Positions 8,025 to 14,430 of a DNA stretch of 17,315 nt are shown here, piece by piece. Position 1 is the first letter of the stretch, and the number at the start of each line of letters is the position of its first letter. A program made the translations under genes and the position numbers. The notes under the pieces were generated by a model. That model had not been told where the DNA came from. It searched no databases and saw only the letters and a program-made list of their open reading frames with translations. Origin of the DNA: Bacteroidales bacterium (GTDB lineage: Bacteria > Bacteroidota > Bacteroidia > Bacteroidales > Dysgonomonadaceae); contig JAAYTC010000080.1 of assembly GCA_012518155.1 (NCBI GenBank), positions 1 through 17,315 on the forward strand, given 5' to 3'.

Positions 8025-8054
8025 TCATTTCATGCACATTAAAATAACAGTTCA

Positions 8055-8684
8055 ATGAAAAAGATATTATTCATACTAACAGCAGCGGTTGTGTTGTTTA
8101 CAACCGGTTGCGCGAAATTTAACACGTGGGAGGATGGACTCCCCGAAATGGAACACGTGTATTATATCGGTTTTTACAAGACCAATATTGCCACTGATCA
8201 TCTTTCGTATGAAATTGATCAAAATGGCAACGCGAGATGGAGATACGGTGCCAGTGCTACCGTTGGAACATGGCGTGCAACCGAAGAGGCGTGGGTAGCC
8301 ACCATCCCCATTCAGTTATACAGTGAACGGGTGCGTGACTACGACGCGGTGAACTATTTCTGGGTGTATAACCTCGAGGGAAGCTCACTTACAGAAGGCA
8401 CCGATTACACGGTAACGCTCGAGGATGGAACCGAACTAACCCCCGACGCCAACGGGGCCTACTCGCTTACTTGGCCGGAAACCAAAAAGGGGATCCAGAA
8501 CATCAAGATTAAACGGGCGGCGACCGCGCCTAACGGTAGTTTACGGGTAAACCTGTACGACCCGGCGAAAGGGGCACCGGTTATGACCGATTTGTCGACT
8601 ACTATTCAGAACCAAACCGCGGAATATGAAATACGCTGCATGACGCACGACAATGACCGCGTAATGGTTACGTTTACTGATTAA
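8055..8684 (+). CDS. Small unrecognised lipoprotein in the SusCD operon, possible surface glycan-binding protein
   Basis: A 209-residue protein with a clear lipoprotein signal (MKKILFILTAAVVLFTTGC, Cys19). I do not recognise a specific family. After the anchor the sequence looks like one or two all-beta domains: YYIGFYKTNIATDHLSYEID, then VNYFWVYNLEGSSLTEGTDY followed by TVTLEDGTELTPDANGAYSL, and a repeat-like C-terminal part. The TDYTVTLEDGTEL pattern resembles the N-terminal Ig-like domains of Bacteroidetes carbohydrate-binding lipoproteins (DUF1735 or SusE-like groups), but that is a resemblance only. It sits directly after susD and before a terminator, the usual place of a SusE/F-type or SGBP protein. 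The role is inferred mainly from context. Confidence 0.85.
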   Translation: MKKILFILTAAVVLFTTGCAKFNTWEDGLPEMEHVYYIGFYKTNIATDHLSYEIDQNGNARWRYGASATVGTWRATEEAWVATIPIQLYSERVRDYDAVNYFWVYNLEGSSLTEGTDYTVTLEDGTELTPDANGAYSLTWPETKKGIQNIKIKRAATAPNGSLRVNLYDPAKGAPVMTDLSTTIQNQTAEYEIRCMTHDNDRVMVTFTD

Positions 8685-8710
8685 TACTACATAAATAGTC
8701 GAGAGCAAGT

Positions 8711-8760
8711 TTAAAATCCGATTGGGAATCATACCGTTTTCCGGTCGGATTTTAATTTTA
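8711..8760 (+). terminator. Intrinsic terminator closing the susCD-lipoprotein unit
   Basis: A perfect 11-bp inverted repeat (8711-8721 ttaaaatccga with 8745-8755 tcggattttaa), with partial pairing inside the loop, is followed by a T-rich stretch (atttta). It starts 26 bases after the lipoprotein stop codon. The A-run in the left arm would let it work on both strands. It separates the GH88 gene as a later transcription unit or readthrough partner. Confidence 0.8.
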
Positions 8761-8873
8761 CTGATCTACATGTTCAATAGTCATTATGTTGATATCTAAA
8801 ATCTTACTCGATATAAACTCTAATGCAATTACGAAACGTGTGAATTGAATAAAACCAAAAAAGCAAAAGAATT

Positions 8874-10058
8874 ATGAGAATAGCAATCATTTTTTTAGTC
8901 TGCACGATCCTCACGGGTTGCGCTCAGCGTTCATCGAAAGGCAGCTTTATAGAGCCTGCCATGGAGGTGGCCGTGTATCAGCTCGAGGCAGCCATCGCCC
9001 ATATCCCGGATACGATGGAGAATTATGGCCCGGTGGCGTTGCACGACGATGGCAGTGTAAAATACATGAGAAACGTGTTGGACTGGAGGGTAGGGTTCTT
9101 TCCCGGTTCGCTCTGGTACCTATACGACTACACGAGGGATGAGCAGTGGAAGCAGTTTGCCGAACGCTTTACACTCGATATAGAAGAGGCAAAATATAAC
9201 ACCCGTCACCACGACGTGGGTTTTATGATCGAGTGTAGTTTCGGAAATGGATACCGCCTCACGAAAAACGACCATTATAAGGATGTAATGATCGAAGCGG
9301 CACGCTCCTTGTCTACACGCTTCGACCCGCGCGTGGGGGCAATCATGTCGTGGAGCCCCAATGTTAAGCTCGACCGGCAGTACCCGGTAATTATCGATAA
9401 CATGATGAACTTGGAACTGCTGTTTAATGTTACCGAGCTTACCGGCGATTCAACCTTTTACAATATTGCCGTGTCGCACGCCGATATTGCTATAAGGGAT
9501 CATTATCGTCCCGATTACAGCTGTTATCACGTGGTGGACTACGACAGCATCACGGGCGAAGTGCGTAGCCGCAAGACGGCCCAAGGGTATGCCGACGAGT
9601 CGTCGTGGGCCCGCGGACAAGCTTGGGGGCTGTACGGGTTTGCCATGTGTTATCGCGAAACGGGGTACGAGCGTTATTTAGAGCAAGCCGAACATATTGC
9701 TAACTGGTGGCTTACCCAAGCAACGATGCCCGAAGATGGGGTGCCTTATTGGGATTTCGACGCGCCAAATATTCCGGATGAACCGCGTGACGCTTCGGCC
9801 GCCGCGATTGCTGCTTCTGCCTTTTTGGAGTTGGCCTCGTTTAATACAGAACGGAGCGACGAATATTTAAAAGTGGCCGAAAAAACGTTGGCATCGCTCG
9901 CTTCGCCTGCTTACTTGGCGGAACCGGGTGAGAACGGCTATTTTATATTGAAACATAGCGTTACCAGCTTCCCCGGCAACTCGGAAATCGATGTGCCGTT
10001 GAACTACGCTGACTATTACTTCTTGGAAGCGTTGCTGCGCTATCAAAAAATGATGTGA
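8874..10058 (+). CDS. GH88 unsaturated glucuronyl hydrolase, lipoprotein
   Basis: Expected to remove 4,5-unsaturated uronic acid from the non-reducing end of oligosaccharides left by polysaccharide lyases. The family works by hydration of the double bond. The 394-residue protein fits the GH88 alpha6/alpha6 barrel: VGFFPGSLWYLYDYT (about 73-87), NTRHHDVGFM with Asp114, YPVIIDNMMNLELLF with Asp175, and GYADESSWARGQAWGLYGFA. Asp114 and Asp175 correspond to the two catalytic Asp residues known in Bacillus UGL (Asp88 and Asp149). A signal peptide with lipobox LTGC gives a lipidated Cys16. The residues after it (AQRSSKG) are not acidic, unlike those of the SusD-like protein, so a periplasm-facing anchor is more likely than a surface one. 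It lies 189 bases after the operon terminator. Known substrates of relatives include chondroitin, hyaluronan, heparin, xanthan and ulvan fragments; the exact one cannot be read from the sequence. Confidence 0.93.
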   Translation: MRIAIIFLVCTILTGCAQRSSKGSFIEPAMEVAVYQLEAAIAHIPDTMENYGPVALHDDGSVKYMRNVLDWRVGFFPGSLWYLYDYTRDEQWKQFAERFTLDIEEAKYNTRHHDVGFMIECSFGNGYRLTKNDHYKDVMIEAARSLSTRFDPRVGAIMSWSPNVKLDRQYPVIIDNMMNLELLFNVTELTGDSTFYNIAVSHADIAIRDHYRPDYSCYHVVDYDSITGEVRSRKTAQGYADESSWARGQAWGLYGFAMCYRETGYERYLEQAEHIANWWLTQATMPEDGVPYWDFDAPNIPDEPRDASAAAIAASAFLELASFNTERSDEYLKVAEKTLASLASPAYLAEPGENGYFILKHSVTSFPGNSEIDVPLNYADYYFLEALLRYQKMM

Positions 10059-10134
10059 ACTAGGTTTACTTGAACTATACGCAACCCAGCGTGAAACTCT
10101 ACCCGAGTAAATCAACGAGAGGTAAAAAGGAAAT

Positions 10135-10180
10135 GGACGGGAGAAATTTAAAATAAACTCCTGTCCTTTCTTTTTTTCTT
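10135..10180 (+). terminator. Intrinsic terminator after the GH88 gene
   Basis: A 9-bp stem (10135-10143 ggacgggag with 10158-10166 ctcctgtcc, one G-T wobble) has an A/T-rich 14-base loop and is followed by a long T-rich run (tttctttttttctt, 10167-10180). It starts 76 bases after the GH88 stop. Confidence 0.85.
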
Positions 10181-10209
10181 GCCGGTTTTCGTTAAAATGA
10201 ATATCTTTG
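10179..10209 (+). promoter_or_regulatory. Bacteroidetes-type promoter for the toxin-antitoxin remnant
   Basis: TTG at 10179-10181, 20 bases, then TATCTTTG at 10202-10209, a full match to the TAnnTTTG -7 element with ideal spacing. The start of transcription would lie near 10215, leaving a leader of about 100 bases before the antitoxin ATG. The -33 element overlaps the T-run of the GH88 terminator. Confidence 0.65.
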
Positions 10210-10227
10210 TCTAATATAAAAAGCAAG

Positions 10228-10284
10228 AATTCTGGCGAGCTTGTCAATAGCATATCGCTTTTAAAGCGTAGTTTTATCAGAATT
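10228..10284. repeat. Nested dyads in the antitoxin leader, possible operator
   Basis: An outer 7-bp inverted repeat (aattctg 10228-10234 with cagaatt 10278-10284) encloses a palindrome of two 6-bp arms around one base (10256-10268, cgctttTaaagcg). It lies just downstream of the promoter and before the antitoxin gene, where self-regulating antitoxins often bind. No binding site has been shown; this is inference from position and symmetry. Confidence 0.35.
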
Positions 10285-10318
10285 GATGAAGTAAGTTGTA
10301 GAATAAAAATGCAAAAAT

Positions 10319-10519
10319 ATGAATATACAATTTGTTTCAAATAAGAAAGGCAAAATTAAAGCAGTGCAAGTTTCCTTGAAAGAATGGCAGGATATTGAAA
10401 GGAAATTGGAAGCGTACGATTTAGCCCAAAGTATAAAAGTTGGTTTTAGTGAAATGAAGCAGATAGAAAAGGGTGAGTTGAAAGCAAATCGTTTTGAAGA
10501 CTTTATCAATGACCTTTGA
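10319..10519 (+). CDS. Small RelB/Phd-like antitoxin (partner toxin broken)
   Basis: A 66-residue protein, probably the antitoxin of a type II toxin-antitoxin pair. The N-terminal part looks like a short beta-strand and helix DNA-binding segment (NIQFVSNKKGKIKAVQVSL, then KEWQDIERKLEAYDL), similar to small Bacteroidetes antitoxins. The C-terminal part is helical and charged (SEMKQIEKGELKANRFEDFI) and would wrap the toxin. Its last 11 bases overlap the toxin start at 10509, the typical coupled layout. Because the toxin gene is decayed, this is an orphan antitoxin; it may still repress its own promoter or neutralise related toxins encoded elsewhere. The family call rests on size, layout and the toxin-like remnant. 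Confidence 0.7.
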   Translation: MNIQFVSNKKGKIKAVQVSLKEWQDIERKLEAYDLAQSIKVGFSEMKQIEKGELKANRFEDFINDL

Positions 10520-10660
10520 AATCATACCGACGCCCAATTTTGAAAAGGAAGCTAAAGCCTTACAAAAAAAATATATCTATTGTCCGTTTTTGATAAATCG
10601 GAAAAAGAAACTATAACCGATAATTTTTTGAAATTACTTCTGAATAACTTAGATGAATAA
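10509..10660 (+). pseudogene. RelE/ParE-like toxin remnant with internal deletion and frameshift
   Basis: The frame from ATG 10509 gives MTFEIIPTPNFEKEAKALQK followed by KYI, the usual start of Bacteroidetes RelE/ParE toxins, then becomes unrelated and stops at TAA 10614-10616 after 35 codons. From 10577 another frame gives LLSVFDKSEKETITDNFLKL and ends LLNNLDE with TAA at 10658-10660, which matches the usual C-terminal end of such toxins (YDKSEKExIxDxEL). A full toxin has about 100-115 residues. The two pieces together give about 50, so roughly half of the gene, including most of the catalytic core, has been lost and the ends joined out of frame. The next gene starts at the base after the old stop codon. 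Confidence 0.75.
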
Positions 10661-11308
10661 ATGAAAACATTACACGTCCCAAACCAAACAATCGCGCAAT
10701 ACGAGACCGTTTTCGATAAAATAAAAATGATATTGGAAGCGGGTGCCGAAGCTGCTATTGATCAAGTAAACTGGAAAGAAGAGTTCCCAAAATCGCTGCC
10801 TGTAACCGTGCGAGTGGCGCACGATGGGGAGCGCCTGTATCTCTATTACACGGTGACGGGAGAAGCCGTGCGAGTGGCTAATTATACCGACTTTGGCTCG
10901 GTCTGGGAAGATAGTTGCGTGGAGTTTTTCATGCAACGTGAAGGAGAAGCGATCTACCGGAACTTCGAGTGTAACGCGCTGGGTGTATTGCTTTCCCGAC
11001 GCAACGAGGCAAGGGGGAAGGGCGAGTCGCAGACCGATATGATGCCCTCGATTTCGCGATTTGGAACCGTTCAACATCGGTACGAGGAAGGCAAAGAGGT
11101 GAGCGACTGGACGATGTACCTGGAGATTCCCAAGGAAGCACTCGGCTTCGCCTCGCACGAGTCGCTCAGTGGGCAAAAAATACGGGCTAATTTTTATAAA
11201 TGTGGAGATAAAACCCCGGAGCCTCACTACCTAAGTTGGAGCCCGATTGATCTTCCCGAGCCTAATTTTCATGCCCCCCGCTATTTCGGGTTGCTCGAAT
11301 TAGAATAA
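10661..11308 (+). CDS. CBM9-like (carbohydrate-binding family 9-like) domain protein
   Basis: A 215-residue protein made almost entirely of one beta-sandwich domain of the CBM9-like type, which in this group is found in sugar-binding or sugar-processing proteins. Recognisable parts are VTVRVAHDGERLYLYYTVTG (about 48-67), YTDFGSVWEDSCVEFFM (about 75-91), YRNFECNALGVLLSRR (about 98-113) and, near the end, KIRANFYKCGDKT and HYLSWSPIDL, PNFHAPRYFGLLEL. There is no signal peptide, so it is probably cytoplasmic, and no catalytic domain. The ATG directly abuts the TAA of the decayed toxin gene. A sugar-kinase-like gene follows 75 bases later. The exact ligand and role are unknown. Confidence 0.8.
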   Translation: MKTLHVPNQTIAQYETVFDKIKMILEAGAEAAIDQVNWKEEFPKSLPVTVRVAHDGERLYLYYTVTGEAVRVANYTDFGSVWEDSCVEFFMQREGEAIYRNFECNALGVLLSRRNEARGKGESQTDMMPSISRFGTVQHRYEEGKEVSDWTMYLEIPKEALGFASHESLSGQKIRANFYKCGDKTPEPHYLSWSPIDLPEPNFHAPRYFGLLELE

Positions 11309-11383
11309 CCACTCGCTACGCCCCAATTGGCATGTAACATAAATAACCCAAAAAATATAACATCCTAAAACAATTTAGAGAGA

Positions 11384-12481
11384 ATGGACGAAAAGAACCA
11401 ACTGAAAGAGATCGTTTTTCAATTTATTGAATCGAACGATAACGTGGAGATCAAACCCCTGGGTAAAGGGCATATTAACGACTCCTATAAAGTAGATGCC
11501 GGCGAGAATGAATACGTTTTGCAGCGCGTGAACCATCACATATTTAAAAATGTTCCCGAGCTACAAAATAATATCCACCGGGTTACAAGCCACATACGGG
11601 CGAAACTGACGGAACAAGGAGTGGCCGATGTCGACCGTAGAGTTCTCACGTTGGTGCCCACTCACGAGGGTATTTTATATTACAAGGACGCGGCGGGTGA
11701 CTACTGGCGGTTGATGGATTTTATTACCGAAAGCAAGAGCTACGACGAGATTACTCCCGAGTTGGCCTACCGTGCAGGAAAGGCGTTCGGTGATTTCCAG
11801 AGTACGCTTGCCGACCTGCCGGGTGAACCCCTGCACGAGACTATTCCCGATTTCCATAACATGGAAACGCGACTGGCTACCTTCAGGGAGGCTGTGAAAG
11901 CGGATAAAGCGGGCCGACTGAACGAGGTGGCCGATTTGGTGAAGGAGATAGAAGATCGTGCCGAGGAGATGTGTAAGGCGGAGAGGTTGCATCGCGAAGG
12001 TAAACTCCCCAAGCGGATCAATCATTGCGATACAAAAGTTAATAACGTGCTGTTCGACGAGGAGGATCAAGTGCTCTGCGTGGTTGACCTCGACACGGTG
12101 ATGCCGGGATACGTGCTTTCTGATTTTGGTGACTTTATCCGCACGGGGGCGAACACGGGTGCCGAAGATGATAAAAACTTGGATAACGTGTCGGTAGACC
12201 TGGATATATTTAAAGCGTACGCGAAGGGGTACCTCGAAAACGCGGCGTCGTTTTTGACCGATATTGAGATTGAAAACCTGGCGTTTGGCGCGAAACTACT
12301 TACTTACATGCAAACGGTGCGTTTCTTTACCGATTATATCGATGGCGATGCTTACTACAAGATCGCGTATCCCGAACATAATCTGGTGCGGACAAAGGCA
12401 CAGTTTAAACTGCTTCAGAGCCTGGAGGATAATTTTGATGAGATGCAACGCATCGTGGGAAATATATTGTCCAAAAATTGA
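11384..12481 (+). CDS. Aminoglycoside-phosphotransferase-fold sugar kinase (NahK-like)
   Basis: A 365-residue kinase of the APH/choline kinase fold. Visible elements are a nucleotide loop PLGKGHINDSYKV (25-37), the beta-3 strand EYVLQRVN, the catalytic loop HCDTKVNN with His214, Asp216 and Asn221, and the metal-binding segment VVDLDTVMPG with Asp235 and Asp237. The sequence resembles the N-acetylhexosamine 1-kinase (NahK) branch, which phosphorylates GlcNAc or GalNAc at C1; relatives in Bacteroides are sometimes labelled mucin desulfatase, a name I regard as misleading. There is no signal peptide, so it is cytoplasmic. Its place after a carbohydrate-binding protein fits sugar salvage. Substrate preference is inferred from family resemblance and would suit a host-type or amino-sugar glycan. 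No symbol is given because the specific function is not certain. Confidence 0.85.
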   Translation: MDEKNQLKEIVFQFIESNDNVEIKPLGKGHINDSYKVDAGENEYVLQRVNHHIFKNVPELQNNIHRVTSHIRAKLTEQGVADVDRRVLTLVPTHEGILYYKDAAGDYWRLMDFITESKSYDEITPELAYRAGKAFGDFQSTLADLPGEPLHETIPDFHNMETRLATFREAVKADKAGRLNEVADLVKEIEDRAEEMCKAERLHREGKLPKRINHCDTKVNNVLFDEEDQVLCVVDLDTVMPGYVLSDFGDFIRTGANTGAEDDKNLDNVSVDLDIFKAYAKGYLENAASFLTDIEIENLAFGAKLLTYMQTVRFFTDYIDGDAYYKIAYPEHNLVRTKAQFKLLQSLEDNFDEMQRIVGNILSKN

Positions 12482-12509
12482 TGGGGTAAAGAAAAAATCA
12501 CTATCTTCG
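12478..12509 (+). promoter_or_regulatory. Promoter of the yceD-rpmF unit, overlapping the kinase stop codon
   Basis: TTG at 12478-12480 (inside the end of the kinase gene, whose TGA is 12479-12481), 21 bases, then TATCTTCG at 12502-12509, one base off TAnnTTTG. Transcription would start about 20 bases before the GTG of the next gene. Spacing and position make this a good candidate. Confidence 0.65.
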
Positions 12510-12534
12510 CGTCGCTTTATTTTGAGGAGATAAC

Positions 12535-13116
12535 GTGGCAAAATTCAGTTTGTACAATATTCCACTCGAAGACCTCCCCGAAGGGATGTCTACATTTGAA
12601 TATGTCCTTGAGAGAAAATTCTTCGACGCCATAGAGGGGGAGGAGGTTCGAAAAGGGAACGTGGCGGTGGTCGTTCATGTAAAACGGTCATCGGCCACCT
12701 TTGAATTGAACTTTGAAATTAAGGGGGTGATCCAGATTCCCTGTACGCGTTGTTTGGACGATATGGATCAAGAGGTAGATACTCGGAACCGGCTCATCGT
12801 GAAGTTTGGCGAAGAGTATTCCGAGGAGAGCGACGAGATCGTGATTATTCCGGAAGATGAGGGAGAAATCAATATCGCGTGGTTCTTGTATGAATTCATC
12901 GCCCTGACAATTCCGATAAAGCACGTGCATCCCGCGGGCGAGTGTAACCGAATTGTTTCTTCGAAATTCAGGAAACATCGGGCAGTTAGCACCGACGGCG
13001 ACGAGAGTGAAGATAACGAGGGGGGGGGTGACGAGGATTTTGCCGAAGAGGAAGAGTCCCGTTCAAACGATCCTCGCTGGGACGCTCTCAAGGGATTGGA
13101 CTTTGAAGATAATTGA
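12535..13116 (+). CDS. yceD: YceD/DUF177 family protein
   Basis: A 193-residue member of the DUF177/YceD family, linked in other bacteria to 23S rRNA accumulation and almost always encoded just before rpmF, as here. Visible family features are the central block GVIQIPCTRCLDDMDQEVD with Cys70 and Cys73, the following acidic beta strands, PAGECNR with another Cys, and the conserved C-terminal DPRWDALKGLDF. Between the last two lies a very acidic, Gly-rich low-complexity linker (about 155-180). It starts with GTG; the frame has no nearby ATG that keeps the conserved N-terminal LYNIPLEDLPEG. A run of nine G (13020-13028) in the linker is a likely slippage or sequencing-error site. rpmF follows after 28 bases. 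Confidence 0.88.
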   Translation: MAKFSLYNIPLEDLPEGMSTFEYVLERKFFDAIEGEEVRKGNVAVVVHVKRSSATFELNFEIKGVIQIPCTRCLDDMDQEVDTRNRLIVKFGEEYSEESDEIVIIPEDEGEINIAWFLYEFIALTIPIKHVHPAGECNRIVSSKFRKHRAVSTDGDESEDNEGGGDEDFAEEEESRSNDPRWDALKGLDFEDN

Positions 13117-13144
13117 TTTAGTGAAATTATAAATAAACATACAA

Positions 13145-13330
13145 ATGGCACATCCAAAAAGAAGACAGTCTTCTTCAAGACAAGGAAAAAGAAGAGCGCA
13201 TGATCATGCCAAAACACCCACCATGGCAATTTGCTCAAACTGCGGTGCTTGGCATATCTATCATACCGTATGTGGTGACTGCGGATATTACAGGGGAAAA
13301 CTAGCGATCGAGAAAGACGTGATCGTGTAA
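13145..13330 (+). CDS. rpmF: 50S ribosomal protein L32
   Basis: A 61-residue basic protein of the large ribosomal subunit. The N-terminal AHPKRRQSSSRQGKRRAHD is the standard L32 start (family pattern AVPKxKTSKxRxxxRRxH), and the zinc ribbon is complete, with CSNC (Cys30, Cys33) and CGDC (Cys43, Cys46), so this is the zinc-binding form. Length is normal. It lies 28 bases after yceD and is followed by a terminator 30 bases after its stop. Confidence 0.97.
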   Translation: MAHPKRRQSSSRQGKRRAHDHAKTPTMAICSNCGAWHIYHTVCGDCGYYRGKLAIEKDVIV

Positions 13331-13360
13331 AAATATCCCCATATTCTCATGGAGTAAAAG

Positions 13361-13398
13361 ACCCTGAAATAACCGAACGTTTTTCAGGGTTTTTTTCT
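13361..13398 (+). terminator. Intrinsic terminator between rpmF and fabH
   Basis: A perfect 9-bp stem (accctgaaa 13361-13369 with tttcagggt 13382-13390) has a 12-base loop and is followed by a T-run (ttttttct). It ends about 9 bases before the first possible fabH ATG (13407), so either fabH depends on readthrough or a promoter lies in or before this region. Confidence 0.85.
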
Positions 13399-13418
13399 CA
13401 CGAATAATGCTTACGACA

Positions 13419-14417
13419 ATGAAACAATTAAATGCCGTAATCACGGGAATTACAGCCAGTCTGCCCGATTATGTCCTAACTAATGAGGAGCTTTCGCGGT
13501 TGGTAGATACCTCCAACGAGTGGATCATGACCCGCGTGGGTATTAAGGAAAGGCGTATACTGAAAGGCGAAGAACAGGGTATCTCGGTACTGGGAACCGA
13601 AGCTGTTGAAGAGTTATTAAAAAAAACGGGTACGCGTCCCGAAGAGGTTGACGCGGTGGTGTTCGCCACCTCTACTCCCGATCATATTTTCCCTTCTGCC
13701 GCTTCGATCGTGGCTGAAAACTGTGGAATCAAACATGCCTTCTGCTTCGATATGGAGGTAGCATGCTCTGGCTTTATTTATGGGCTCGAGATATGTAACG
13801 GGTTGATTAAAACGGGCAAATACAAGAAAATAATCCTGATAGCCGGCGATAAAATGTCGTCGATCACCGATTATAACGATCGCACCACGTGCCCTCTCTT
13901 TGGAGACGCGGCCGGAGCGGTAATGATCGAGCCCACGGAGGAGGAGCTGGGCATTATTGACGCGAAACTTCATTCGGACGGGATCGGTTACCAGCCCCTG
14001 CAAATGAAAGCGGGGGGAAGTAAATATCCCGCTAGCCACGAAACGGTGGAAAAAGCAGAACACACCGTGAAGCAGGATGGACGAGTGGTGTTCAAGCATG
14101 CCGTGTCGAAGATGGCAGAGGTGTCACTGGATATTATGCAACGTAATAATTTAACGGTCGACGATGTGCAGTGGCTGGTGCCTCATCAGGCGAACATGCG
14201 TATTATTGATGCTACCATCCAGCGTACAGAGCTGCCACGAGAAAAGGTGATGATCAATATCGAAAAATATGGCAATACAAGTGCCGGAACCATACCTTTG
14301 TGCCTCTGGGAATGGGAGCCTAAACTGAAAAAGGGCGACAATATTATTCTTACCGCTTTCGGAGCGGGATTTTCATGGGGAAGTGTTTACCTCAAGTGGG
14401 GGTACGATGGCGCATAG
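13419..14417 (+). CDS. fabH: 3-oxoacyl-ACP synthase III (KAS III)
   Basis: Starts type II fatty acid synthesis in the cytoplasm by condensing an acyl-CoA with malonyl-ACP. The catalytic triad is complete: Cys116 in DMEVACSGFIYG, His256 in VPHQANMRI and Asn286 in KYGNTSAGTIP. Other family blocks are VDTSNEWIMTRVGIKERR at the N-terminus, FGDAAGAV in the centre and LTAFGAGFSWGSVYLKW at the C-terminus. I start at ATG 13419 (MKQLNAVITGI) because the family alignment begins there; an in-frame ATG at 13407 would add four residues. plsX, which separates rpmF and fabH in many bacteria, is absent here. The era gene begins just after the TAG stop. Confidence 0.96.
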   Translation: MKQLNAVITGITASLPDYVLTNEELSRLVDTSNEWIMTRVGIKERRILKGEEQGISVLGTEAVEELLKKTGTRPEEVDAVVFATSTPDHIFPSAASIVAENCGIKHAFCFDMEVACSGFIYGLEICNGLIKTGKYKKIILIAGDKMSSITDYNDRTTCPLFGDAAGAVMIEPTEEELGIIDAKLHSDGIGYQPLQMKAGGSKYPASHETVEKAEHTVKQDGRVVFKHAVSKMAEVSLDIMQRNNLTVDDVQWLVPHQANMRIIDATIQRTELPREKVMINIEKYGNTSAGTIPLCLWEWEPKLKKGDNIILTAFGAGFSWGSVYLKWGYDGA

Positions 14418-14430
14418 CGGAGCCCAAAAT

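Noticed and set aside
12768..13238. 156-codon minus-strand frame opposite yceD and rpmF
   Set aside because: Ser-rich translation is the complement of the acidic linker; both plus-strand genes are well-supported families.
14383..14430. Upstream starts for era overlapping fabH
   Set aside because: Possible by frame, but the family starts a few residues before GFVNIVGNPNVG and ATG 14431 gives the usual length.
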